Part shown: positions 8,865 through 16,572 of the stretch, piece after piece
Layout: each line of letters opens with the position of its first letter
Numbering within the stretch: position 1 is the first letter of the stretch
Origin: Hominimerdicola alba
GTDB lineage: Bacteria; Bacillota; Clostridia; Oscillospirales; Ruminococcaceae
DNA length: 64,000 bases
Assembly: GCF_900109655.1 (NCBI RefSeq)
Contig: NZ_FOAT01000001.1
Coordinates: forward strand, 310,001-374,000
Direction of reading: 5' to 3'
Translations under genes and position numbers: made by a program
Notes under the pieces: generated by a model
What the model saw: the letters and a program-made list of their open reading frames with translations, nothing else
What the model was told of the DNA's origin: nothing
Databases searched by the model: none

Positions 8865-10274
8865 ATGGCAGAAAAGAAAAAATCAGCAGCTGAGGAGCTT
8901 GCAGAAAAGATACTCTCAAAGCCCAAAAACGGAGTTCTGAGAACCGAGAACAAAGAGATAGAAGCTATCGACAGCTACAACGAGGGCTACAAAAAGTTCC
9001 TCAACACCGCAAAAACCGAACGCGAAGCAACAGAGGAAATAGTTAAGCAGGCTGAAGCTGCAGGCTTCAAGGCTTATGTACGCGGCAAGAAGTACAAGTC
9101 GGGCGACAAGTTCTATTTTGTTAACAGAGCAAAGGCTGTTATACTCACCGTTATGGGCAAAAAGAATATATCAGAGGGCATAAGGCTTGCAGCTGCTCAT
9201 ATAGATTCCCCCAGACTTGACCTGAAGCAGAACCCCCTCTACGAGGACAAGGAGATAGCTTACTTCAAGACCCACTATTACGGCGGCATCAAGAAGTATC
9301 AGTGGCCTACCGTGCCCCTGTCACTCCACGGTGTTATAATCAAGGCTGACGGCACAACCGTAAAAGTACGCATAGGCGAGGACGAGGGCGACCCAGTATT
9401 CTGCATAAGCGATATACTCCCCCATCTGGCTGAATCGCAGTACAAGAGACCAGCACCAAAGCTCATAACAGGTGAGGAGCTGAATATCATCGTAGGTTCA
9501 AGACCCTTTAAGGACGATAAGATATCCAACAAGGTCAAGCTGAACATTATGGCTATACTGAACGAAAAATACGGCATAGTTGAGGCTGATTTCATTTCCG
9601 CTGAGCTTGAAGCTGTTCCCGCATTCAAGGCTGTTGACGTTGGTTTCGACAGAAGCCTTGTAGGTTCTTACGGACAGGATGACAGAGTTTGCGCTTATTC
9701 TTCCCTGCAGGCTATACTGGAGCTGAAAAAGCCCGAATACACCTGCATGACAGTCCTCACTGACAAGGAAGAAACAGGCAGCGACGGCAACACAGGTCTC
9801 AACAGCTCGTATCTTCCCTACTTTATCAGCGATCTTGCTGCGGTATACGGCGCAAACGGCAGAAATGTCATGAGCAAGTCCGAGTGCCTTTCCGCTGACG
9901 TTAATGCCGCTGTTGACCCCACATTCATCGAGCCCTTTGAGATACGCAACTGCTCACAGCTGAATTACGGCGTTGTTGCAACTAAATTCACAGGAGCAAG
10001 GGGCAAATCGGGCACATCCGATGCTTCTGCTGAATTTGTTGGCAGGATAAGAAGACTCTTCGATGCAAACGGAGTTATCTGGCAGACAGGCGAGCTTGGC
10101 AAAGTCGATGCAGGCGGCGGCGGAACTGTTGCCCAGTATATAGCAAATCTCGACCTTGATGTTATCGATGTTGGCGTACCCGTGCTTTCCATGCACGCCC
10201 CATTCGAGATAACCTCAAAGCTTGATAACTATATGGCTTACAAGGCTTTCAAGGTATTCTTTGAGGATAAATAA
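8865..10274 (+). CDS. M18 family zinc aminopeptidase
   Basis: This 469-residue cytosolic metallopeptidase belongs to family M18 (aspartyl aminopeptidase type), which trims N-terminal, often acidic, residues from peptides. The expected metal ligands and base are present in order: His in AAHIDSPRLDLK, Asp in GQDDRVCAY, the Glu pair in TDKEETGSDGN, and the final His in LSMHAPFE. There is no signal peptide. AAGGAGG lies just upstream of the ATG at 8865. The next gene follows after three bases. Confidence 0.93.
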   Translation: MAEKKKSAAEELAEKILSKPKNGVLRTENKEIEAIDSYNEGYKKFLNTAKTEREATEEIVKQAEAAGFKAYVRGKKYKSGDKFYFVNRAKAVILTVMGKKNISEGIRLAAAHIDSPRLDLKQNPLYEDKEIAYFKTHYYGGIKKYQWPTVPLSLHGVIIKADGTTVKVRIGEDEGDPVFCISDILPHLAESQYKRPAPKLITGEELNIIVGSRPFKDDKISNKVKLNIMAILNEKYGIVEADFISAELEAVPAFKAVDVGFDRSLVGSYGQDDRVCAYSSLQAILELKKPEYTCMTVLTDKEETGSDGNTGLNSSYLPYFISDLAAVYGANGRNVMSKSECLSADVNAAVDPTFIEPFEIRNCSQLNYGVVATKFTGARGKSGTSDASAEFVGRIRRLFDANGVIWQTGELGKVDAGGGGTVAQYIANLDLDVIDVGVPVLSMHAPFEITSKLDNYMAYKAFKVFFEDK

Positions 10275-10277
10275 GCC

Positions 10278-11153
10278 ATGCAGAACTACGGAACAAAATC
10301 AAAGGTCGGGGAAACAGAGATAAACGTTTATACCGAAGGCAGCGGCAGTATTACCCTGGTATTTATGGCGGGCTCGGGAGTTGGTTGTCCCGCCCTGGAG
10401 TATAAGCCATTATACCGCAGATTATCCGACCGATACAGGATAGCTGTGGTTGAAAAAGCAGGCTACGGACTAAGCGGAGAAGCCAAGACCGAAAGGACGG
10501 TCGAAAATCTTGCCGAAGAAAGCCGTGCCGCCCTTAAAGCGCTGGATATCCAGCTGCCTTATGTGCTGGTACCCCATTCTTATTCGGGTTTTGAAGCCAT
10601 ATGGTGGGCAAACACCTATCCCGATGAGGTCAAGGCTGTGTTTGGGCTGGATATGGGATTTCCCAACATGATGAAAGCGCAGGCAGCACAGATACCTCAT
10701 GAGAAAAAGGTAGCTATGGTGAAAAAATCAGCTGCTCTCATGCAGAAGATAGCCAAGCGCGGTCTGTTAGACAAACTGCTCAGGAACAAGACGGTGAATG
10801 CGTCAGGTCTGCTGAGCGGCAACGAGCTTACCGATGAAGAAAAAAAGACCTACGAAGAGGTCTACTACAAGAACATCACTAGCCCTGCGGTTTCTGAAGA
10901 ATCAATACTCGCGGAAGCAAATGCCGCAAAAGCCGACAGCACAGGCTATCTGAAATGCCCTGCCTGCTTCGCTGTCAGCAATATGAAATCCCCTGTTAAA
11001 GCCCTGACATGGCAGCAGGCGGCTAAAGATTACAGCGAAAAATGCAATTCCGAGGTGCATATTTTTGACGAAGGTCACATGATGTACGCTTTTATCCCCG
11101 ATAAACTGGCTTCGCTGTTCTCGGATTTTCTTGAAAAGAACTCAATTGCATAA
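10278..11153 (+). CDS. Alpha/beta-hydrolase
   Basis: The 291-residue protein has the alpha/beta-hydrolase core. An oxyanion region GSGVGCPALEYKPL is near residue 33. The nucleophile elbow LVPHSYSGFEAIWWA is around residue 98 (Ser in P-H-S-Y-S rather than the usual GxSxG). The terminal His is in FDEGHMMYAF. The substrate is unknown. The gene abuts the aminopeptidase gene and ends at a strong terminator, so it probably closes the operon that begins at prfA. Confidence 0.8.
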   Translation: MQNYGTKSKVGETEINVYTEGSGSITLVFMAGSGVGCPALEYKPLYRRLSDRYRIAVVEKAGYGLSGEAKTERTVENLAEESRAALKALDIQLPYVLVPHSYSGFEAIWWANTYPDEVKAVFGLDMGFPNMMKAQAAQIPHEKKVAMVKKSAALMQKIAKRGLLDKLLRNKTVNASGLLSGNELTDEEKKTYEEVYYKNITSPAVSEESILAEANAAKADSTGYLKCPACFAVSNMKSPVKALTWQQAAKDYSEKCNSEVHIFDEGHMMYAFIPDKLASLFSDFLEKNSIA

Positions 11154-11159
11154 AAAATC

Positions 11160-11198
11160 TCTCCCTGCTTCGAGCACATCGCGGCAGGGAGATTTTTT
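11160..11198 (+). terminator. Intrinsic terminator closing the prfA-hydrolase cluster
   Basis: A perfect 9-bp stem TCTCCCTGC/GCAGGGAGA (11160-11168 with 11184-11192) with a 15-nt loop is followed by six T residues. Confidence 0.9.
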
Positions 11199-11292
11199 GT
11201 ACTTTTTCGACTTTTGACACCGATAATATCCGACAGTTTTCTTTCACCTCACGGAGTATGATATATACAGACAAGCAAAGGGCGGTGAAAAA

Positions 11293-12123
11293 ATGAAGAT
11301 ATATGCCGATGTGCTCATAGTTACAAGCTGTCTGGTGGAGTATGTATATCTGCATACAACAGCGGCGCTGATGCACCGAAAACTGCATGGCAGCAGAGTG
11401 TTTGCAGCCTGTCTATTAGGAGGGCTCATGTCTCTGCTAATATGTGCCGACGGAGATACATTCGTTGGTGCGCTTCTTATAACCATCGCAAAAGCATTCG
11501 GCATCATGCTGACACTTATCATCGCAATGAAACTGCGTGGAGCAACAGACTTTGTGAGAAGTCTTGCTGTATTTATGGCTGTGCGCATGGTCTACACAGG
11601 GCTGATCATCATGTACTGGGAGATATCCGATACAAAGCGCATATACGTCCGAAACTTCACAGCATATTTTGACATATCTCTTCTGAAGCTTGCCGCCGCG
11701 CTGATCACAGCCTACGTCCTGCTGACCGTAGCCGAGACCGTAAAACGGAGAGTGTTTGCAAAAAACGTGCGCTATGAAGCCATTTTCAGATGCGGTGATT
11801 ACGAAGTCACTCTGCCTGCGGTGGCTGACACTGGCAACAGGCTTTGCGACAGTTTCACAGGGCTACCCGTGGTGATATTTTGCTGTGATGATATGTACCG
11901 CCATTACGCTCTTGATGACCCAGCCAACGGTATGCGTGCAGGATTTCGCCTGACACCCTACTCCACCATAAACGGCGGCGGACTGCTTCACGTTACGTCA
12001 AAAGGCAATGTCACCATCACAGATGACAGCGGCGAAAGCTGCGATATAAGATGCTGTGTCGGTATAAAACCCGCTGACAATGACCACAGCCGCGCGATAT
12101 TCGACCCCGCTTTGCTTGAATGA
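11293..12123 (+). CDS. spoIIGA: Sigma-E processing peptidase SpoIIGA
   Basis: In spore formers this membrane aspartic protease removes the pro-sequence of sigma-E in the mother cell. The 276-residue protein has five membrane segments in residues about 1-150, then a cytoplasmic pepsin-like half-domain. The catalytic motif [16 protein letters not shown] lies near residue 178 (B. subtilis has DTGN). The gene overlaps the downstream sigma factor gene, the conserved spoIIGA-sigE order. GGCGGTG precedes the start. No residue loss is apparent, so it looks intact. Confidence 0.9.
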   Translation: MKIYADVLIVTSCLVEYVYLHTTAALMHRKLHGSRVFAACLLGGLMSLLICADGDTFVGALLITIAKAFGIMLTLIIAMKLRGATDFVRSLAVFMAVRMVYTGLIIMYWEISDTKRIYVRNFTAYFDISLLKLAAALITAYVLLTVAETVKRRVFAKNVRYEAIFRCGDYEVTLPAVADTGNRLCDSFTGLPVVIFCCDDMYRHYALDDPANGMRAGFRLTPYSTINGGGLLHVTSKGNVTITDDSGESCDIRCCVGIKPADNDHSRAIFDPALLE

Positions 12124-12134
12124 AAGGAGATAAG

Positions 12135-12842
12135 ATGATGAACATTCTGAACAAACTTAACCGCTGGGTGATGGAACTTCTGGAAGATGCCCACAGCGTT
12201 GACTACATAAACGGAGCCGAGCAGCTCCCTCCCCCGCTTACAAAGGAAGAAGAAGCCCGCGCCTTTGAGCTTTTTGCCACCGATGAAAAGAAAGCCCGCG
12301 AACTGCTGATAGTTCACAATCTTCGGCTGGTGGTGTATATCTCAAAGAAATTTGAAGCCACTGGAGTAGGTCTTGAAGACCTTATATCCATAGGTTCTAT
12401 CGGGCTGATAAAGGCGGTGAACACTTTTCGTCCCGATAAAAACATCAAGCTTGCCACCTATGCTTCAAGGTGTATCGAAAACGAGATACTAATGTTCCTG
12501 CGGAAAGCTTCACAGCGCAGGAGCGAGATATCAATCGACGAACCCCTCAACACTGACTGGGACGGCAACGAACTTCTGCTTTCGGATATCCTTGGAACTG
12601 ACGAAGATACTGTCCACAAGGGTATCGAAAGCGAGGTCGAAAAGACACTTCTCCGCCGTGAGATAGGCAAGCTTGGCGAACGTGAAAAAATGATAATGGA
12701 AATGCGCTTCGGGCTCAACGGCAGAAAAGAGATGACCCAGAAAGAAGTCGCCCAGACCGTTGGGATATCCCAGTCCTACATATCAAGGCTGGAAAAGAAG
12801 ACACTGAAAGCTATACGTGAGAATCTTGAAAAAATATGCTGA
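12135..12842 (+). CDS. sigE: Mother-cell sporulation sigma factor, pro-sigma-E
   Basis: A sigma-70 family factor for early mother-cell sporulation genes. The 235-residue protein keeps the SigE pro-sequence region ([18 protein letters not shown]). Region 2 reads [16 protein letters not shown] and [19 protein letters not shown]. Region 4 has the helix-turn-helix [20 protein letters not shown]. The start 12135 is set by AAAGGAG at 12123-12129; a frame from 12120 would put the start before that site. It is coupled to spoIIGA. sigG, often next in this order, is absent: an IS remnant follows. Confidence 0.93.
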   Translation: MMNILNKLNRWVMELLEDAHSVDYINGAEQLPPPLTKEEEARAFELFATDEKKARELLIVHNLRLVVYISKKFEATGVGLEDLISIGSIGLIKAVNTFRPDKNIKLATYASRCIENEILMFLRKASQRRSEISIDEPLNTDWDGNELLLSDILGTDEDTVHKGIESEVEKTLLRREIGKLGEREKMIMEMRFGLNGRKEMTQKEVAQTVGISQSYISRLEKKTLKAIRENLEKIC

Positions 12843-12862
12843 ACCAATAAAAGTTCAGCATA

Positions 12863-13036
12863 TCATAGATCCCGTAATTTTCTTAATCGGTTGTAATATG
12901 TGTTTGGCTTGATCCCGTTTTCTGCGCACCATTCCCTGATCGTCAGCCTGCTTGCCTACCGCGCTTCGATCTCTGATGACCATTCCTGAAGCTGCATTTC
13001 TTTTTTGACTGTTGTGATAGATGTTGTTTTGTCCAT
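12863..13036 (-). pseudogene. IS66-type orfA (TnpA-like) remnant with in-frame stop
   Basis: Read on the minus strand, the frame begins MDKTTSITTVKKEMQLQEW and ends GIKPNTYYNRLRKLRDL. This is the short helix-turn-helix protein encoded first in IS66-family elements. Codon 27 is TAG within EIEAR*ASRLTIREWCAENG, where a glutamine codon (CAG) would be expected, so the gene is dead. GGAGGT precedes the start. No orfB or DDE transposase follows, so only the left end of an element survives. Another frame across this interval (12855-13067) is uninterrupted but has no resemblance to a protein. Confidence 0.8.
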
Positions 13037-13050
13037 ACCTGTTACCTCCG

Positions 13051-13113
13051 TGTCTAATATACTCCAATGAACTTCCATGGTGTTACTTGGAGTTTATTAT
13101 ACTTCATTAGACA
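13051..13113. repeat. Imperfect inverted repeat beside the IS66 remnant
   Basis: GTCTAAT at 13051-13057 and ATTAGAC near 13107-13113 bracket further imperfectly matching sequence (ACTCCAA / TTGGAGT inside). GTCTAATATA recurs at 13156-13165. It might be an end of the lost element or an operator; it does not match the IS66 terminus that I know. Confidence 0.4.
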
Positions 13114-13167
13114 TTGAAGATGTAGGTGCGAGCAGTTATACAATTACAAAAGCCTGTCTAATATAAT

Positions 13168-13252
13168 GAAAGCTCAGCTACAAAAAATCGCTGAACTTTC
13201 ATTTGGTCAAGCTATTCGCGAAAAACTTGGCAAAAAGCTCTCCTCTTTGGCA
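13168..13252 (-). repeat. Degenerate copy (E) of the dispersed multi-hairpin 3'-flanking element
   Basis: This truncated copy has the conserved end (TTGGCA at 13247-13252, 24 bases from the stop of the minus-strand gene at 13276), a decayed version of the 20-bp palindrome (13209-13228) and one hairpin with 11-bp arms holding one G-U type change (13168-13178 with 13190-13200). The rest of the element is missing. On the minus strand it follows the synthetase gene directly. Confidence 0.65.
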
Positions 13253-13275
13253 GTTAACGCTCAAGTGTTTTTCGC

Positions 13276-15291
13276 TTACTTCTCCGCTGTCTCAAACTGG
13301 CTCTCGTGTCTTGTAAAGAAGTCCGTTCTCGGGGGCAGGAATTTCAGCTTATGACCCTCGCCAACAAAGAATGTCAGAGGCTCAAAGATGTTATCCCAGC
13401 TCCACAGCTCTTCGCCGACCTGCAGGTACTCTCGTACTTTTTCGGTACCAAAGGGTGCCATCGGATGCAACAGCACTGCGGCGATCTTTATCATGTAGAA
13501 AAGGTCTGCCAGCGCCTGCGAAAGCTCCTCAGCGGGAGTATCTTCCTTTATGGTCTTTGCCATGTACTTGCTGCCGTTTCTGATATAGCTATCCAGCACG
13601 TATGTGCACTGATGGAATGCGAACTTCGACATATGTCTCTCGTAATCCAGAACAGCCTTTTTGCCCTCGGCAAGTATCTGCTCGCTTGGGGTGTTTGAAG
13701 GCATAACGCCGTCGAAATGCTTCTGTGTGGTATAGAAAGCGGTACGCACCATTCTGTTGTATACGTTGGAAAGCAGCAAACCGTCCTTGACAACAGGATC
13801 AGCATCCTCCGGCTTTGCATCGGGATTGTATGGCTTTGGCATGAAGCTTACCGACCTCTGACCCAGTCCCAGACCCAACCAGTGCATACGAAGCTGTTCG
13901 GGGGTATAGAAATTCAGCAGGTCGTCAGCCATAGGGGGCTTAACAGCGCCTGAGCTTGAAGCTTTTTTATCGAGGAAAAGAATGTGATGGTTAGCGATAA
14001 TTGTAGGCATCTGCATCTCGCCCTCAGAGGGGTCGGCAGTCTTCACATCGGATTCCTGCTGTGCCATCCACATTGCAGGCTCAGCGATACCGTAAAAATA
14101 GATATTGTCCTGTCCGATGAACTGGTAAACGCCACTTTCCTTGCTGCACCAGTAGTTCTTCCACTCATCTCTGCTTCTGCCCTGCTGTTCAAGGTAGGTC
14201 TGGGTGAATGAGATAGGTGCCCACAGGGATTCAGGCCATACCCAAACGGTCAAACCCTCAACATCGTCCATAACAGGCGCAGGAACGCCCCACTCGATGT
14301 TGCCTGTCAGTCTGAAAGGAACAAGAGTCTTGCCTGTACGGTAGCGTATGCCGTTGTTGACAAGGACTTTAACAGCCTCGTCGCAGTCGGAAAGTGTCTT
14401 GAACTGTACGGTGAAAGAGGGCTTTTTAGGCTCCTCGAAGTACTCGTGCTCGGGCATGGTATCTTTCAGCGAGAGGTACTTTTCCTCATATTCACGCTTG
14501 ATGTAGATAACGGGAGGCTTCAGGAATTCCTCGATGGTCTTGCATACCACGGGACGAACGTCCTTGCGCTTTTTCAGCATCTCTATCCAGCTTTTCAGAA
14601 GTTCCTCGTAATCTCTCAGCTTGAAATACCAGTTTGTAACAGGGCGCATTGAAGGCTTTTCGCCTGTCAGTGTGCTGACAGGGTCGATGAGGTTCTCGGG
14701 CATATACTGATGACCGAGATCGCACTCGTCAGCGTAGCCCTTTTCAGAGGTACAACCCTCGATGGGGCACTTGCCGATGACCTGTCTGCCGTTGAGGAAA
14801 CAGCCTGCTTTTTCATCATAGAACTGCATGGTGCTTATCTTGTTCAGCTGACCCTTTTTGTATAGGCTGCTGATGAACCAGTCAGTGACCTCCGCGTGTA
14901 TCTCCTTGCTTCTTCCAAGACCCGAAGCCGCGAAGATATCGGGGCAGATGCCGTAGTCATCAAGGGTCTTCTGCTGTTTGTCATGATTTCTCTGAACGAA
15001 ATCGGTGAGCGAACCCTCAAACTCGCCGTCAGCGACTTTCTTTCTCCAGCCCTCAGCGATAGGTGAGCCGTAGCAGTCAGTACCGCCCACGAAGAGAACA
15101 TTCTCCTTGCCTATCCTGTCGCGGAGGAATCTTGCAAAAGTATCCGCGAAAACGAACATTCCGCCCACATGGCCGAAATGCAGTTCCTTGTTGCCGTAAG
15201 GCATACCGCCCGTAATTACAGCCCTCTTGGGGAATTCGGGACGAGGTATCTCGAAAGGCTTTCCGCCCTCTTTATTCTTTGCCATTTTCAT
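13276..15291 (-). CDS. Class I aminoacyl-tRNA synthetase, methionyl-tRNA synthetase-like (atypical)
   Basis: The 671-residue protein has the MetRS catalytic layout. The first signature HFGHVGG stands for HIGH, near residue 39. NVLFVGGTDCYGSP follows, then a Cys-containing insert (CPIEGC region). The second signature is ILFLDKKASSSG, where MetRS normally has KMSKS. A helical anticodon-binding domain follows. There is no C-terminal EMAP-like tRNA-binding domain. The signatures differ enough that it may be a second, divergent MetRS rather than the housekeeping enzyme. The start lies inside the end of the upstream membrane-protein gene. Confidence 0.75.
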   Translation of the reverse strand: MKMAKNKEGGKPFEIPRPEFPKRAVITGGMPYGNKELHFGHVGGMFVFADTFARFLRDRIGKENVLFVGGTDCYGSPIAEGWRKKVADGEFEGSLTDFVQRNHDKQQKTLDDYGICPDIFAASGLGRSKEIHAEVTDWFISSLYKKGQLNKISTMQFYDEKAGCFLNGRQVIGKCPIEGCTSEKGYADECDLGHQYMPENLIDPVSTLTGEKPSMRPVTNWYFKLRDYEELLKSWIEMLKKRKDVRPVVCKTIEEFLKPPVIYIKREYEEKYLSLKDTMPEHEYFEEPKKPSFTVQFKTLSDCDEAVKVLVNNGIRYRTGKTLVPFRLTGNIEWGVPAPVMDDVEGLTVWVWPESLWAPISFTQTYLEQQGRSRDEWKNYWCSKESGVYQFIGQDNIYFYGIAEPAMWMAQQESDVKTADPSEGEMQMPTIIANHHILFLDKKASSSGAVKPPMADDLLNFYTPEQLRMHWLGLGLGQRSVSFMPKPYNPDAKPEDADPVVKDGLLLSNVYNRMVRTAFYTTQKHFDGVMPSNTPSEQILAEGKKAVLDYERHMSKFAFHQCTYVLDSYIRNGSKYMAKTIKEDTPAEELSQALADLFYMIKIAAVLLHPMAPFGTEKVREYLQVGEELWSWDNIFEPLTFFVGEGHKLKFLPPRTDFFTRHESQFETAEK

Positions 15292-15787
15292 TCATCTCTT
15301 TCATTTTAATTAAATTTGATATATATCGCTTATGCTGATGTCCTTTTATAATAAGAAATACTCCCACCGCAAACGTAACTGCCAGAAGTATATATGTCAG
15401 TATAGTCGTGTGGTGCAGATAATAAGTAAAAGGCTTTGCTATCTTGCGGTTAATGAATATCGACAGCGGGACACAAGTCACAACTCCGATGATACGCCAT
15501 ATTATCGCCTTGCGTGAAGCGCTGCCGCCCTCAGCTATCAGCTCTCTTATACAGGTGACGCTTAAATAGGTCGGCACTGATGCAAACATAAATATCAGCA
15601 CTGCAAAAAGCCCACCGGCTTTTCCTACACCACGCATTGACGGTGTCCTTGAGGATGTTATCATCACTGTAGTGACTATCACGGGCAAAAATATGCATAT
15701 ACCGCAGGCAATAGCATCTTTGCTCACTTTTCTCAGCAATACCGCCGCAATAAGATACACTGCGGCTGAAACACCAATAAACGTCAT
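15272..15787 (-). CDS. Multi-pass membrane protein, unknown
   Basis: 171 residues with about five hydrophobic segments (residues about 1-18, 25-45, 58-80, 92-112, 125-148) and a short basic C-terminal tail (KGHQHKRYISNLIKMKEMN). No motif is recognised. The stop lies 20 bases inside the following synthetase gene, so the pair is transcribed together. Confidence 0.6.
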   Translation of the reverse strand: MTFIGVSAAVYLIAAVLLRKVSKDAIACGICIFLPVIVTTVMITSSRTPSMRGVGKAGGLFAVLIFMFASVPTYLSVTCIRELIAEGGSASRKAIIWRIIGVVTCVPLSIFINRKIAKPFTYYLHHTTILTYILLAVTFAVGVFLIIKGHQHKRYISNLIKMKEMNENGKE

Positions 15788-15817
15788 ATATTGTCTCTTC
15801 TTTCCTTGTCTCTGTAT

Positions 15818-16132
15818 CTATCGGGGGAATATCTTTCTGCATTTATCTATCTCGGCGCAGTCCTCTTCCGATATAAGTATTTCTACTGTCTTTGAGAGGT
15901 CGTTGTCAACTATCCTCTCAGCTTTTATTAGTTCAATGACTTTCTCCGCGCCAACTTCGGCGTTCTCGGTCTCAAGCCACATCGCAATAACGTCGCCGTC
16001 AACGTAATCATAGCCGTTGTCATATACGATGTTGTCTGTATATTCTTCTATCCTCACGGGAAGTGCATAGGTGAGGTCAAGGTCGGGATTTTCCAGCTTT
16101 TCGGGGTCAAGCATGATTATTATGGTCTGCAT
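15818..16132 (-). CDS. Small acidic cytoplasmic protein, unknown
   Basis: 104 residues with no membrane segment or signal. It starts MQTIIIMLDPEKLENPDLDL, has an acidic centre (IVYDNGYDYVDGD) and ends CAEIDKCRKIFPR. AGGAGGG lies four bases before the start. It sits 12 bases after the next small gene in the same direction. The partner of the 16145 gene is likely, but no family is recognised. Confidence 0.55.
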   Translation of the reverse strand: MQTIIIMLDPEKLENPDLDLTYALPVRIEEYTDNIVYDNGYDYVDGDVIAMWLETENAEVGAEKVIELIKAERIVDNDLSKTVEILISEEDCAEIDKCRKIFPR

Positions 16133-16144
16133 GATACCCTCCTG

Positions 16145-16489
16145 TTATTCCCACTGAACACCGTCACGGGTGTATATCTCGCCCTCGTCCCCCTGGACTT
16201 TTGCGCCCAGAAGTTCTGCCAGCTTGATAAATGGTGTAGCATCTTCCTCGCTAAGCATCTTGAAATACGGCGCACCGTTTCCGAATATCAGAAAATTCTT
16301 CACTCCGTCCGGTCTTGTGTAGACTACGCATTTTCCCAGATTGATGCTCACAGCGCCGTCCGAGAAAGTGCCGTTTTCAACAGCTTCAAACCCATCGGGC
16401 AGGTCGAGAGCCACAACTTCTTCAAAAGTTATAGGTTCTTTATCATAGACCCACAGTTCAGCGCGGGTCAGATGTGCTTCGTATGCCAT
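16145..16489 (-). CDS. Small soluble protein, unknown
   Basis: 114 residues when started at the internal ATG (MAYEAHLTRAELWVYDKEPI), which has GAGG eight bases upstream; a longer frame from 16516 lacks a ribosome binding site. The mixed alpha/beta pattern and size resemble small immunity- or SMI1-like proteins only loosely. It is followed closely by the 15818 gene. Confidence 0.5.
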   Translation of the reverse strand: MAYEAHLTRAELWVYDKEPITFEEVVALDLPDGFEAVENGTFSDGAVSINLGKCVVYTRPDGVKNFLIFGNGAPYFKMLSEEDATPFIKLAELLGAKVQGDEGEIYTRDGVQWE

Positions 16490-16529
16490 AGTCGTAACCT
16501 CAGATACAGCAGACAATAATGCCTGTCAA

Positions 16530-16570
16530 TAATTATGAATTGTGAATTATGAATTATGAATTATGAATTC
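16530..16570. repeat. Tandem AT-rich microrepeat (ATTATGA unit)
   Basis: About five copies of a 9-10 base unit AATTATGAATT lie directly after the stop side of gltX. The same unit appears at 31170-31187 and 33465-33476, and a related one (AATGAATAATG) at 57537-57572, always next to gene ends. Confidence 0.7.
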
Positions 16571-16572
16571 AT

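Noticed and set aside
12855-13067. Uninterrupted minus-strand frame over the IS66 remnant
   Set aside because: The protein has no family resemblance, while the adjacent frame gives a clear IS66 orfA with one stop codon.
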